Source: Ga0077527 sp038316355 (GTDB taxonomy: Bacteria > Pseudomonadota > Gammaproteobacteria > Burkholderiales > SG8-41). Taken from it: DNA of 14,878 bases. The notes beneath the pieces were generated by a model. The model was not told the DNA's origin and made no database searches. It worked only from the letters and a program-made list of their open reading frames with translations. The DNA is taken from contig JBBQAO010000087.1 of assembly GCA_038316355.1 (NCBI GenBank), positions 1-14,878 of the forward strand. The letters run 5' to 3'. Positions 1-6,952 of this stretch are shown here, piece by piece; position 1 is the first letter of the stretch, and every line of letters begins with the position of its first letter. Made by a program: the position numbers and the translations under genes.

Positions 1-1
1 T

Positions 2-259
2 CAAATACTTGGGATGGATATGACGGTGTGCCGGGTGATCGTCAACCAGGCCCACGCCATCGCCAACGGCGGCAGCTTCGACAACGGCCTGCCGTTCTCA
101 TTGACCATGGGCTGCGGCACCTGGGGCGGCAACAGCTTTTCCGAGAACCTGAATTACCGGCACTTCATGAACACCACGCGTATCGTGCGCACAATCCCGC
201 CACGCGAACCCACCGTCAACGACATCTTTGACGACTACCGCAAAAAACACGGCGTGTGA
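2..259 (+). CDS. Acylating aldehyde dehydrogenase, C-terminal fragment (sulfoacetaldehyde dehydrogenase-like)
   Basis: The frame is open from the window edge with no stop, so this is the last 85 codons of a gene that begins upstream. The ATG at 14 is internal. The fragment has the C-terminal signature of CoA-acylating aldehyde dehydrogenases (the AdhE N-domain/EutE/SauS superfamily): a GCGTWGGNS motif followed by SENLNYRHFMN. The NYRHFMNTTRI and IPPREP segments look to me most like sulfoacetaldehyde dehydrogenases, but this rests on memory of the family and not on an alignment. Such enzymes interconvert an acyl-CoA and an aldehyde using NAD(P)H. The active-site cysteine lies outside the window. 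The acyl-CoA ligase two genes downstream suggests a ligase-plus-reductase pair acting on one carboxylate. Alternative substrates include succinate semialdehyde and acetaldehyde. Confidence 0.72.
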   Translation, partial: QILGMDMTVCRVIVNQAHAIANGGSFDNGLPFSLTMGCGTWGGNSFSENLNYRHFMNTTRIVRTIPPREPTVNDIFDDYRKKHGV

Positions 260-284
260 CGCCACATCGCACAGTCGCCGCACC

Positions 285-887
285 GTGAACGCCAACAAAA
301 GCATCGATTTTTTCGATACCCAATTCCGCAAGCAGGTTGCCGCTGGTGATTTCGCGCTGAACCCGTTCGAGACGACGTGCCTGCCCTTCGTCCATGGGCA
401 CGTGCTCGATATCGGTTGCGGGCTGGGTAACCTGACTATCACGGCTGCACGCCGCGGACTGAGGGTGACAGCTGTTGATGCCAGCGCAACCGCGATCACG
501 CGTATCCGCGAGGTCGCGACGGCAGAACAGTTGCGCATCGACGCGCAATGCACTGACATCGGCAGTTACGCAATCCCGGAACAATTTGACACCATCGTCA
601 GCATCGGCCTGCTGATGTTCTTCCCACGAGAACAAGCACTCGGCTTGCTGCACCAGATCCAGACCCACATCGCCCCTGACGGTACGGCCATCGTCAACAC
701 GCTGATCGAAGGCACCACCTACACGGGCATGTTCGAACCGGGCCATTACCATCTGTTCGGCAAAGACGAATTGCGGGACATGTTTGCGGACTGGAATATC
801 CTGCACTTCGCACACGACAATTTCGCCGGCCCCGAAGGCACCACCAAAGCCTTCGCAACCATCGTCGCGCAGAAAACGGGCGCCTGA
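285..887 (+). CDS. TehB-like class I SAM-dependent methyltransferase
   Basis: A 200-residue Rossmann-fold methyltransferase. Motif I VLDIGCGLGN (residues 40-49) binds S-adenosylmethionine. The acidic end of strand 2 is in TAVDAS (62-67), and the post-I strand FDTIVSIGLLMFF begins near 101. The overall pattern resembles the TehB/thiopurine-methyltransferase-like group, which methylates small metalloid or thiol compounds, but the substrate is unknown. I prefer the GTG at 285 because homology-like sequence begins right there (NANKSIDFFDTQF). An ATG at 228 would add 19 low-complexity residues and overlap the dehydrogenase gene by 32 bases. Neither start has a clear ribosome binding site. The gene lies between the dehydrogenase and the ligase on the same strand, so it is probably co-transcribed with them. 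Confidence 0.82.
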   Translation: MNANKSIDFFDTQFRKQVAAGDFALNPFETTCLPFVHGHVLDIGCGLGNLTITAARRGLRVTAVDASATAITRIREVATAEQLRIDAQCTDIGSYAIPEQFDTIVSIGLLMFFPREQALGLLHQIQTHIAPDGTAIVNTLIEGTTYTGMFEPGHYHLFGKDELRDMFADWNILHFAHDNFAGPEGTTKAFATIVAQKTGA

Positions 888-917
888 TCCCGCTCCAACC
901 ATTAGCAACAGTTACCA

Positions 918-2426
918 ATGCGCACCATCCGCCACATCGTTGACAAACGTGCCACAGAGCAGCCCGCCGCGACATGGCTGATCGCGCCGGAGATTGGCGC
1001 AATCATGAGTTACGCGCAACTGCAGCGTGACTCGCGCGATCTAGGCCGCCACCTGCTGGGCCTCGGACTCCACAAGGGCGACAAGGTCGCGCTGATGCTG
1101 CACAACAGCTACCAGACCGCGCGACTGCTGATCGGCGCGATGTATTCGGGCTTCATGGTCGCGCCGCTGAACCTGCTGGCGCAGCCTGCACAACTCGCAT
1201 ACGTGCTGGATCATTCCGACACCAAAGTCGTTTTTACCAGCGAGGAATTTGTTGAGCGTCTCAATACCGCACTCGTCGGTATCCGGCGCGACATCAAAGT
1301 CATAGTGATCAACTCCGACGTCATTGAAATATTCGAGCACGAAGCGTTGCCCGATGTCGATTTACCCGAAATCACCGAGGCCGACGACGCGCTGCTGATG
1401 TATACCTCGGGCACCACCGGAAAACCCAAAGGCTGCGTGCTGTCCCACCGCAGCGTGATCGCCGGCGGCGTATACACCAGCGCCGCGCATGAACTCACTG
1501 CGAAAGACCGCGTGCTGTGCGCGATGCCGCTGTATCACATCAACGGCCAGATCGTGACTGCAGTCGCGCCGCTGGTGCATGGCGGCAGCGTGGTGATGCC
1601 GCAGCGTTTCAGCGTCAGCAATTACTGGGAACTGGTCACGCGCCACCACTGCACCTGGATCAACGTGGTGCCGACCATGATCAGCTACCTGCTCAATGGC
1701 CCCGACCCGCGCGACCGCGGCTACGATATTTCGCGCGTCAAATTCTGCCGCTCGGCCTCCGCACCGCTGCCGCCGGAACTACACCGCGCCTTCGAAGAAA
1801 AATTCCACATCGGTATCATCGAAACCTTCGGCATGACCGAAACCAACGCACCCTGCTTCACCAACCCGTACGACCGCGCCAAACGCAAGATCGGCAGCCC
1901 CGGCAAGGCCTTCGGCAACGAGGCCAAAGTCATCGATCCAGCGACCGGCGCAGAACAGCCGCGCGGCACGCCCGGCGAACTGATGCTGCGCGGCGACAAC
2001 GTGATGACCTGTTATTACAAGGATCCGGAGAACACCGCGAAGACGCTGGAGCCCGACGGTTGGCTGCACAGCGGCGACCTCGGATACATGGACCGAGACG
2101 GTTTTGTCTTCGTCACCGGCCGCATCAAGGAACTGATCATCAAGGGCGGCGAAAACATCGCGCCGCGCGAAATCGACGAAGCACTGCTGAAACACCCTGC
2201 CGTGCTCGAAGCGGCGGCGGTCGGCATTCCAGACGCCAACTACGGCCAGGAAATCATGGCCTGCGTGATATTGAAGCCCGGCATGGAATGTTCAGTGAAG
2301 GCACTGGCCAAGTTTTCCGAGCAGGAACTCGGCAAATTCAAGACACCAAAGATCATCAAGTTTGTGACCGAACTGCCGAAAGGACCTTCGGGGAAGGTGC
2401 AGCGGCTGAAGCTGCTGGAAGGCTGA
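918..2426 (+). CDS. AMP-forming acyl-CoA ligase (ANL superfamily)
   Basis: A complete 502-residue acyl-CoA synthetase. It activates a carboxylic acid with ATP to an acyl-adenylate and then transfers the acyl group to CoA. The visible signatures occur in order: phosphate-binding loop YTSGTTGKPKG (162-172), adenine-binding ETFGMTE (302-308), WLHSGDLG (382-389), hinge and C-terminal-domain entry GRIKELIIKGGENIAP (401-416), and the catalytic lysine K493 in GPSGKVQR near the end. The length is normal and no core residue is missing. It starts 30 bases after the methyltransferase. Together with the acylating aldehyde dehydrogenase it could form a carboxylate-to-aldehyde route. A SauT-like sulfoacetate-CoA ligase is one possibility, but substrate residues cannot be read by eye, so benzoate-, propionate- or crotonobetaine-type acids are not excluded. 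Confidence 0.9.
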   Translation: MRTIRHIVDKRATEQPAATWLIAPEIGAIMSYAQLQRDSRDLGRHLLGLGLHKGDKVALMLHNSYQTARLLIGAMYSGFMVAPLNLLAQPAQLAYVLDHSDTKVVFTSEEFVERLNTALVGIRRDIKVIVINSDVIEIFEHEALPDVDLPEITEADDALLMYTSGTTGKPKGCVLSHRSVIAGGVYTSAAHELTAKDRVLCAMPLYHINGQIVTAVAPLVHGGSVVMPQRFSVSNYWELVTRHHCTWINVVPTMISYLLNGPDPRDRGYDISRVKFCRSASAPLPPELHRAFEEKFHIGIIETFGMTETNAPCFTNPYDRAKRKIGSPGKAFGNEAKVIDPATGAEQPRGTPGELMLRGDNVMTCYYKDPENTAKTLEPDGWLHSGDLGYMDRDGFVFVTGRIKELIIKGGENIAPREIDEALLKHPAVLEAAAVGIPDANYGQEIMACVILKPGMECSVKALAKFSEQELGKFKTPKIIKFVTELPKGPSGKVQRLKLLEG

Positions 2427-2443
2427 CGTTTACTCGTCAGGAC

Positions 2444-2610
2444 GGTGGGCACACTGCGCTTTGCCCACTCTACGCTCTCCAGAGGACTAACGTGGAAGTC
2501 ACTGGCGCAGCTTTATCGCGCAGTGTCTGGTTTTGATACCTCAATTGGAAGTAGCTAGGCTCTAACGTGACGCAGCGAGCGCAGGGTGGGCAAAGCGCAG
2601 CGTGCCCAGG
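2444..2610. repeat. MITE-like element with about 32-nt imperfect inverted ends
   Basis: Bases 2446-2477 and the reverse complement of 2577-2608 match at 29 of 32 positions. Each end is itself a hairpin: GTGGGCA pairs with TGCCCAC at 2445-2451/2462-2468, and TGGGCA pairs with TGCCCA at 2587-2592/2603-2608. The core TGGGCAAAGCGCAG is of a kind often seen as a dispersed palindromic repeat in proteobacterial intergenic DNA (from general recall). The roughly 100 bases between the ends hold no convincing ORF. The element begins 18 bases after the ligase stop and could also help end its transcript. A diverged copy of the right end occurs at 13789-13830. No target-site duplication is obvious. Confidence 0.55.
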
Positions 2611-2661
2611 TGAAGCATAAATTCCCGAACACCGGATCACGTCGAACAGGCATATCTCGTC

Positions 2662-3054
2662 TCATCCTGCCAGGTAAGCACGCAAGCTGATGATCTTCAC
2701 CCCTTCATGTTCACTCACATCCGGCAGCGCCTTGTCGCCGGTCACAATGGCATCGGCATGACCGGCCACGGCACATTCAAGAATTCGATTTTCCGGTTCA
2801 TCAGCAACAACCTGTAACCGCTGCCGTGGTTTGACCAGCGCACCGACCTCAGAAAGAAACACGGCCACGTGCGCCAATTCCCCAGCATCGCGGGAAAACT
2901 TGCGGCTCAGGATGCCCAGCAGTTCATCGATGATCGGCTGCGAGATGACCAACTGGTCGCGCGCAGCGACGATACGCTCCAGCGCCGCCTCGCCCCGGCC
3001 TCCGGAAAAAACCAGCGCCGAGACCAGAATGTTGGTGTCGAAAACGACCTTCAA
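2662..3054 (-). CDS. PIN-domain toxin (VapC-like, COG1569 style)
   Basis: A 130-residue PIN-domain protein, a likely Mg-dependent endoribonuclease toxin. The N-terminus VVFDTNILVSALV carries the first catalytic acid, D6. E44 lies in IIDELLGIL. The later acids fall in DEPENRILE (85-93) and in ADAIVTGDKAL (D101, D107), which is the typical C-terminal signature of the putative toxin-antitoxin PIN family. The length is normal and the acidic set looks complete, so the toxin is probably functional. Its ATG overlaps the antitoxin stop by 4 bases, showing translational coupling with the antitoxin first. Targets of this branch are mostly unknown. The gene converges on the acyl-CoA ligase, with the MITE-like element between them. 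Confidence 0.87.
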   Translation of the reverse strand: MKVVFDTNILVSALVFSGGRGEAALERIVAARDQLVISQPIIDELLGILSRKFSRDAGELAHVAVFLSEVGALVKPRQRLQVVADEPENRILECAVAGHADAIVTGDKALPDVSEHEGVKIISLRAYLAG

Positions 3055-3287
3055 TCGCGCAAATAACGATCGAGATCGGCTTCGGTGAGGATGCCCTTGT
3101 CACGCGCCTTGCGACTCCAGTAACCCTGCATGTCACGCACTTCCTGCCGTCGCCGCTCGACGCGCGCCTGGCGCAATGCGTCCTGAATGACGGCGCTCAG
3201 GGTTTTGCCTTCCGCCCGTGCCGTGGCTTCGGCATCCCGTGCCAGATCGGCAGGCAGCGAAATGGTTTTTTTGATGGCAGTGGTCAT
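3051..3287 (-). CDS. Ribbon-helix-helix antitoxin partner of the PIN toxin
   Basis: A 78-residue protein. The N-terminal ribbon-helix-helix DNA-binding fold spans about residues 5-42 (KKTISLPADLARDAEATA, then KTLSAVIQDALRQAR). A basic linker RVERRRQEVRD follows, and the C-terminal toxin-neutralising region contains GYWSRKARDKGILTEADL. This two-part layout is usual for CopG/Arc-type antitoxins paired with COG1569 PIN proteins. It is the first gene of the pair and overlaps the toxin start by 4 bases. Such antitoxins normally repress their own promoter, which would lie in 3288-3443. No operator palindrome is obvious there. A decayed homologue lies at 13864-14091. Confidence 0.85.
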   Translation of the reverse strand: MTTAIKKTISLPADLARDAEATARAEGKTLSAVIQDALRQARVERRRQEVRDMQGYWSRKARDKGILTEADLDRYLRD

Positions 3288-3461
3288 GGTTCTCGGTTCC
3301 GTGAAATCGATATGCGACAGCTACGGGGTGAATAAATCATCCCGCGTCTCCATCCCACACAAGCCTGCATCAGCGGTCAGCACCGGTTTACGAGGCGATC
3401 CGCCATGATCACATAACCAATTGTTTTTATTATGTTTTTATACTTAATCGAGCATGACCAC

Positions 3462-3662
3462 CGATTGCATCAGAGCAACAAAAACATCGCGCCGCACAAA
3501 ATCGACAAACACTCCGACGCTCTGCAAACGGCCGCCATCGGCATCCCCGACACCCATTACTGTCAGGGAATCACGACCAGCGTGGCGCTGAAACCCGGCA
3601 CCGAAGGTTCAATGGCTGCGGGGTTTTTAAATCAGGAAACCGGCTTGTGTCTGCGCACCGGC
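3462..3662 (+). pseudogene. Decayed fragment of an acyl-CoA ligase C-terminal domain
   Basis: The reading frame around 3483-3617 encodes NIAPHKIDK, then TAAIGIPDTHY and ALKPGTEGSM. These align with residues 413-460 of the ligase encoded at 918-2426 (NIAPREIDE, AAAVGIPDANY, ILKPGMECSV). At DNA level the match starts with ACATCGCGCCGC and continues with one 12-base and one 6-base gap until about 3662. The fragment lacks the rest of the ligase, including the catalytic lysine region, and no start or ribosome binding site is apparent. It is best read as a remnant of a duplicated or related ligase gene, separated from it by the toxin-antitoxin cassette. An open frame of 93 codons (3432-3713) runs through it but is not a convincing gene. 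Confidence 0.7.
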
Positions 3663-3679
3663 AACCGTAACATCCTCGC

Positions 3680-4054
3680 ATGCGTTTCCCCCTCTATCTG
3701 CGGCGGTGGCTGACGGCCTGCACCCTCGGCTTGATGCTGCTGGCGCAACAGTCCGTCGCGGCCTATGCCTGCCCGACCAGCCTGCAGGACCTGGCCCTGG
3801 CTGCGGCCGCGATGCCGGATTGCGAGCATAGAGCCGGTACTACCATCACGGCGCTATGCCTGAAACATTGCGAATCGGGCAGCAACGCCACCGGACAACC
3901 CGATATCGCATGGACGGCCGTTGCCGCAACTGCGCCCCATTACTTCTTCGCTCAACCCGTGATTGCACCCTCTGCAATCGATGTCCGGCACCACCATCTC
4001 GCCCACGCCCCATTCCCGCCGCTCATCGTGCGGCTCCGGCGTTTCCTGATCTGA
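3680..4054 (+). CDS. Small exported Cys/His protein preceding the cus operon
   Basis: A 124-residue protein that I do not recognise as a named family. It has a clear signal peptide (RR in the n-region, hydrophobic LTACTLGLMLLA, probable cleavage after SVAAYA near residue 29). The mature part has four cysteines, C31, then C48 in PDCEH and C60/C64 in CLKHC, followed by the His-rich run DVRHHHLAH. The end PPLIVRLRRFLI is basic and hydrophobic. Small Cys/His-rich exported proteins are common at the head of copper and czc/cus efflux loci, so a periplasmic metal-binding or metal-sensing role is plausible but inferred. It ends 79 bases before cusC on the same strand, with a strong hairpin between. 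No good ribosome binding site precedes the ATG, so the start is less certain than the frame. Confidence 0.68.
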   Translation: MRFPLYLRRWLTACTLGLMLLAQQSVAAYACPTSLQDLALAAAAMPDCEHRAGTTITALCLKHCESGSNATGQPDIAWTAVAATAPHYFFAQPVIAPSAIDVRHHHLAHAPFPPLIVRLRRFLI

Positions 4055-4075
4055 TCCTTCGCGCAATGTTTTGAG

Positions 4076-4096
4076 GTCAGCCGCCTTGCGGCTGAC
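4076..4096 (+). promoter_or_regulatory. Perfect 9-bp hairpin in the cusC leader
   Basis: GTCAGCCGC and GCGGCTGAC form a perfect 9-base-pair stem with a CTT loop, lying 37 bases before the cusC ATG and 22 bases after the stop of the small exported gene. No T-run follows, so it is not a typical intrinsic terminator. It may stabilise or process the mRNA between the two genes, or attenuate read-through. Confidence 0.45.
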
Positions 4097-4124
4097 GATA
4101 CGTGGCTGTCGGACATTGTTACGT

Positions 4125-4130
4125 GGAGGA
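4125..4130 (+). promoter_or_regulatory. Ribosome binding site fixing the cusC start
   Basis: GGAGGA ends 3 bases before the ATG at 4134. This strong Shine-Dalgarno sequence, together with the signal peptide beginning at that ATG, rules against the longer in-frame TTG start at 4071. Confidence 0.75.
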
Positions 4131-4133
4131 TTT

Positions 4134-5387
4134 ATGCACACTCGTTTCTTTATATCAGCAATACTTTTGCTACCGCTATTGCTACCGGGGCAGCCTGCCG
4201 CGGCAACACCCCTCAGCCTCACTGAAGCGCTGAGCATCGCCGACCGCGAATCATCCCTGCTCGCGGCGCAACGCTCGGCGATTTCCGCCGCTGAAGAAAC
4301 GACGGCTTCTGCCCGCGAACTGCCCGATCCCAAGCTCAAATTCGGTATCGACAATCTGCCGGCGGACGGCCCCGACCGCTACAGCCTGACGCGCGATTTC
4401 ATGACCATGCGCAAAATCGGCGTGATGCAGGAGTTCGTGCGCAGCGACAAGCGCGAGATCAGGGGCCGGCGCGCCGAACAGGAACTGGCGCGGGAACAGG
4501 CGATGCTCGGCGATGCAAGAGCAACGCTGCGGCGTGATGTCGCGCAGTTGTGGATCGAACGTTATTTTGCCGAACGCATGGCGGCAGTCGTCGACGAGCA
4601 ATACGCCGAAACCGATCTGCAACGCGAAACCCTGCAGGCGGGTCTGCGCGCGGGCAAGACTCAGCCCGCGGATCTGCTTGCGCTGCAGGTCAATCTGCAA
4701 TCACTGCTCGACCGCCGCGCCGAATACCGGCGACAGGCGGCACGCGCCGCCGCGCTGCTGTCGCGCTGGCTGGGTGCGGAAAGCGCGCGCCCGCTGGCCG
4801 CACTGCCAAGCCGCCTGCTCCCGGCGCAGCACCGCGAGCTCGCGACGCATGCAGAAAACCATCCGCATCTGCAGACACTGGAGCGGCAGATTGATATCGC
4901 GCACAACGACGCCGCGCTTGCCCGGGCTGCGAACAAACCGGACTGGGGCCTCGAAGTGGCTTATGCGCAGCGCGGGCCGCAGTTTTCCAACATGCTCTCG
5001 GTGCAGATATCGATCGACCTGCCGCTGTTCCAGACAAACCGCCAGGACCGCAGTGTCGCCGCGAAAATGGCGCTGGTGGAACAGGCGCGCGCCCTGAAGG
5101 AAGATGCGCTGCGCCAGCATCTGGCGGAAGCGAACGCGACCCGGGCGGACTGGGAGGCGGCAAGCGCACGACTGCAACGCTTCGACGACAGCCTGCTGCC
5201 CCTCGCCCGCGAGCGCGCGCAACTGGCGCTCGCCGCCTACCGCGGCGGACAGGCGCCGCTCGCTGCCGCACTCGAAGCGCGCCGCGGCGTAATCGAACTC
5301 CGCCTGCAGCAACTGCAGCTCGCCGCCGAACAGGGGCGCGCTTACGCGCAATTACTCTATTTCCTGCCGCAGGAGAACCAGCCATGA
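4134..5387 (+). CDS. cusC: Outer-membrane factor of a Cu/Ag RND efflux pump (CusC/CzcC-like)
   Basis: A 417-residue TolC-family outer-membrane channel. A signal peptide (TRFFISAILLLPLLLPG, cleavage near PAAA-T at about 24) is followed by the opening LSLTEALSIADRESSLLAAQ of outer-membrane factors and long Ala/Arg/Glu/Leu-rich helices. The internal repeat is visible as two similar halves, each with coiled-coil helices around a strand segment (KLKFGIDNLP near 85; LSVQISIDLPLFQ near 285). There is no lipobox cysteine, so unlike E. coli CusC it is probably not lipidated. The stop overlaps the cusB ATG (ATGA), which places it first in a cusCBA operon. Its role is to complete the export duct from CusA through the periplasm. 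The CusC rather than CzcC label rests on the downstream CusA and CusF features. Confidence 0.9.
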   Translation: MHTRFFISAILLLPLLLPGQPAAATPLSLTEALSIADRESSLLAAQRSAISAAEETTASARELPDPKLKFGIDNLPADGPDRYSLTRDFMTMRKIGVMQEFVRSDKREIRGRRAEQELAREQAMLGDARATLRRDVAQLWIERYFAERMAAVVDEQYAETDLQRETLQAGLRAGKTQPADLLALQVNLQSLLDRRAEYRRQAARAAALLSRWLGAESARPLAALPSRLLPAQHRELATHAENHPHLQTLERQIDIAHNDAALARAANKPDWGLEVAYAQRGPQFSNMLSVQISIDLPLFQTNRQDRSVAAKMALVEQARALKEDALRQHLAEANATRADWEAASARLQRFDDSLLPLARERAQLALAAYRGGQAPLAAALEARRGVIELRLQQLQLAAEQGRAYAQLLYFLPQENQP

Positions 5388-6952
5388 AACGCAACACCGT
5401 GTTATTGATAGCAGGCGGACTCGCCCTCGCCGGCGCCGGCATCGGCGGCGGTTACTGGTACGCGATGCAGCGCATGCCCGGTGTGACCGCATCGCAACAA
5501 GCGACGACGGGTGATCTGCAGCCTGGTTCGCCGGCCGACGGTGGAAAAACCGAAGCGGCAGGCGAGCGCAAGCCACTCTACTGGCATGACCCGATGGTCC
5601 CCGGCCCCAAATTCGACAAGCCGGGTCCGTCGCCGTTCATGGACATGCAACTGGTGCCGGTCTATGCCGACGCCGGCGCCGATGAAGGTAAAGTAACCAT
5701 CAGTTCGCGCACGGTGCAAAATCTCGGCATCCGTACCGTCGAAGTCCGCGAAGGCCGCATGCAGACGGGTCTGGGCACGGTCGGCACGGTCGCCATTGAC
5801 GAGCGCTCGATTTACACCGTGCAGTCGCGCGTCAGCGGTTACATCGAGAAGCTGCATGTGCGTGCGCAATACGATCCAGTATCACGCGGTCAGCCGCTGG
5901 TCGAAATTTACGCACCGGAATGGCTGGCGGCACAGGAAGAATATCTCGCGCTTAAACACAGCGCGCAAAGCGGCGCCAGCGATCTGGCACAGGCGGCGCG
6001 CGCGCGATTGTCGTTGCTCGGCATCAGCGAGGCGCAGATCAAGCGCATTGAACAATCAGGCAAGGCTGATGCACGGGTCACGCTGTTCGCACCCGACGAC
6101 GGGCTGGTGTGGGAACTCGGCGCGCGCGACGGCATGGCGGTCACCTCCGGCCTCACGCTGTTCAAACTGGTCAACCTCGGCTCGGTGTGGGTGAATGCCG
6201 AGGTGCCGGAAACCGATGCCGCGCTGGTCAAACCCGGTGCCTTGGTTGAAGCCCGCACCGTGGCCTATCCCGAGCAGACTTTCAAGGGCAAGGTCGCCGT
6301 GCTGCTGCCGGACGTCAATGCCACCACACGCACCATCAAAGCGCGCATCGTGCTCGCCAACCCCGGTGGGCGATTGAAACCGGGCATGTTTGCCACGCTG
6401 GCCTTCGGCGGCACCGACAAACCGGCACTGATGGTGCCGTCTGAGGCGGTGATCCATACCGGCACGCGCGCAGTGGTCATCGTCGCCGAGGGCGACGGCA
6501 AATTCCGTCCAGTCGATATCGAAACCGGTCGCGACAGCGGCGGCATGACTGAAATCCGCAAAGGCCTCAAGAGCGGCCAGCGCGTGGTTGCTTCCGGACA
6601 GTTCCTGATCGATTCCGAAGCCAGCCTGAAAAGCACGCTGGGCCGACTGGAAAGCGTGCTCGACAACGATAAAAACGGCGCAAAGAACGATCCGCCCGGC
6701 GGCGGTCATGTCGGCAACGCCAAAATCAATGCTGTGGACGCCGCCAGCGGAAAAATCGACCTGAGTCACGGCCCCATTCCATCGCTGAACTGGCCGGAGA
6801 TGACCATGGGTTTTCGCGTCGAGGACAAAAAACTGCTGCAGGGGTTGAAGCCCGGCGACCGGATCAATTTTGAAATGCGCGGCGAGCCGGACAAGGACGG
6901 CAATTACATCATCACCCGCATCCAGCCTGATTCCGGCGGGAGCAAGCCATGA
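5384..6952 (+). CDS. cusB: Cu/Ag efflux periplasmic adaptor CusB with fused CusF domain
   Basis: A 522-residue membrane-fusion protein. The N-terminal anchor is at about 5-27. A heavy-metal-binding domain follows (YWHDPM at 66-71, SPFMDMQLVPVY at 83-94), with His in place of the usual Cys, as in CusB. The lipoyl/beta-barrel core starts with VQSRVSGYIEKLHV (146-159) and ends near VPSEAVIHTG (351-360). After a Lys/Asp/Gly linker (about 428-442) comes a complete CusF-like domain (about 443-514). It carries the Cu(I)/Ag(I) ligands H462, W470, M473 and M475 in HGPIPSLNWPEMTMGF. CusF is a separate protein in E. coli, so here the chaperone is tethered. The adaptor hands metal to CusA and bridges it to CusC. 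It overlaps both neighbours by 4 bases. Confidence 0.94.
   Translation: MKRNTVLLIAGGLALAGAGIGGGYWYAMQRMPGVTASQQATTGDLQPGSPADGGKTEAAGERKPLYWHDPMVPGPKFDKPGPSPFMDMQLVPVYADAGADEGKVTISSRTVQNLGIRTVEVREGRMQTGLGTVGTVAIDERSIYTVQSRVSGYIEKLHVRAQYDPVSRGQPLVEIYAPEWLAAQEEYLALKHSAQSGASDLAQAARARLSLLGISEAQIKRIEQSGKADARVTLFAPDDGLVWELGARDGMAVTSGLTLFKLVNLGSVWVNAEVPETDAALVKPGALVEARTVAYPEQTFKGKVAVLLPDVNATTRTIKARIVLANPGGRLKPGMFATLAFGGTDKPALMVPSEAVIHTGTRAVVIVAEGDGKFRPVDIETGRDSGGMTEIRKGLKSGQRVVASGQFLIDSEASLKSTLGRLESVLDNDKNGAKNDPPGGGHVGNAKINAVDAASGKIDLSHGPIPSLNWPEMTMGFRVEDKKLLQGLKPGDRINFEMRGEPDKDGNYIITRIQPDSGGSKP

Larger units (their letters stand above)
2585..3443. repeat. Toxin-antitoxin cassette, copy 1 (intact)
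   Basis: This stretch is the full-length version of a sequence repeated in decayed form at 13789-14243. Matching landmarks in order are GCAGCGTGCCC, AGCATAAATT, GGCATATCTC, the AAGAAACAC and TCCCC-GCATCGCGGGAA blocks inside the toxin gene, most of the antitoxin gene, and an AT-rich tail with TTGTTTttATTAT. It starts in the right end of the MITE-like element and stops where the decayed ligase fragment begins. The non-coding part upstream of the antitoxin (3288-3443) shows no clear promoter by eye, apart from the AT-rich tail. Confidence 0.6.

Noticed and set aside
216..908. A 230-codon minus-strand frame antisense to the methyltransferase
   Set aside because: The plus strand has clear methyltransferase motifs, and the reverse product has no family features.
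3432..3713. A 93-codon plus-strand frame as a real gene
   Set aside because: It is mostly a decayed ligase fragment, has no ribosome binding site, and its end overlaps the start of the exported protein gene.
4071..4133. Longer cusC start at a TTG
   Set aside because: It would place a hairpin-encoded, Arg-rich stretch before the signal peptide. The ATG at 4134 has a strong GGAGGA.
4690..5442. A 250-codon minus-strand frame antisense to cusC
   Set aside because: Arg/Ala/Pro-rich shadow of a GC-rich gene, with no recognisable domain.
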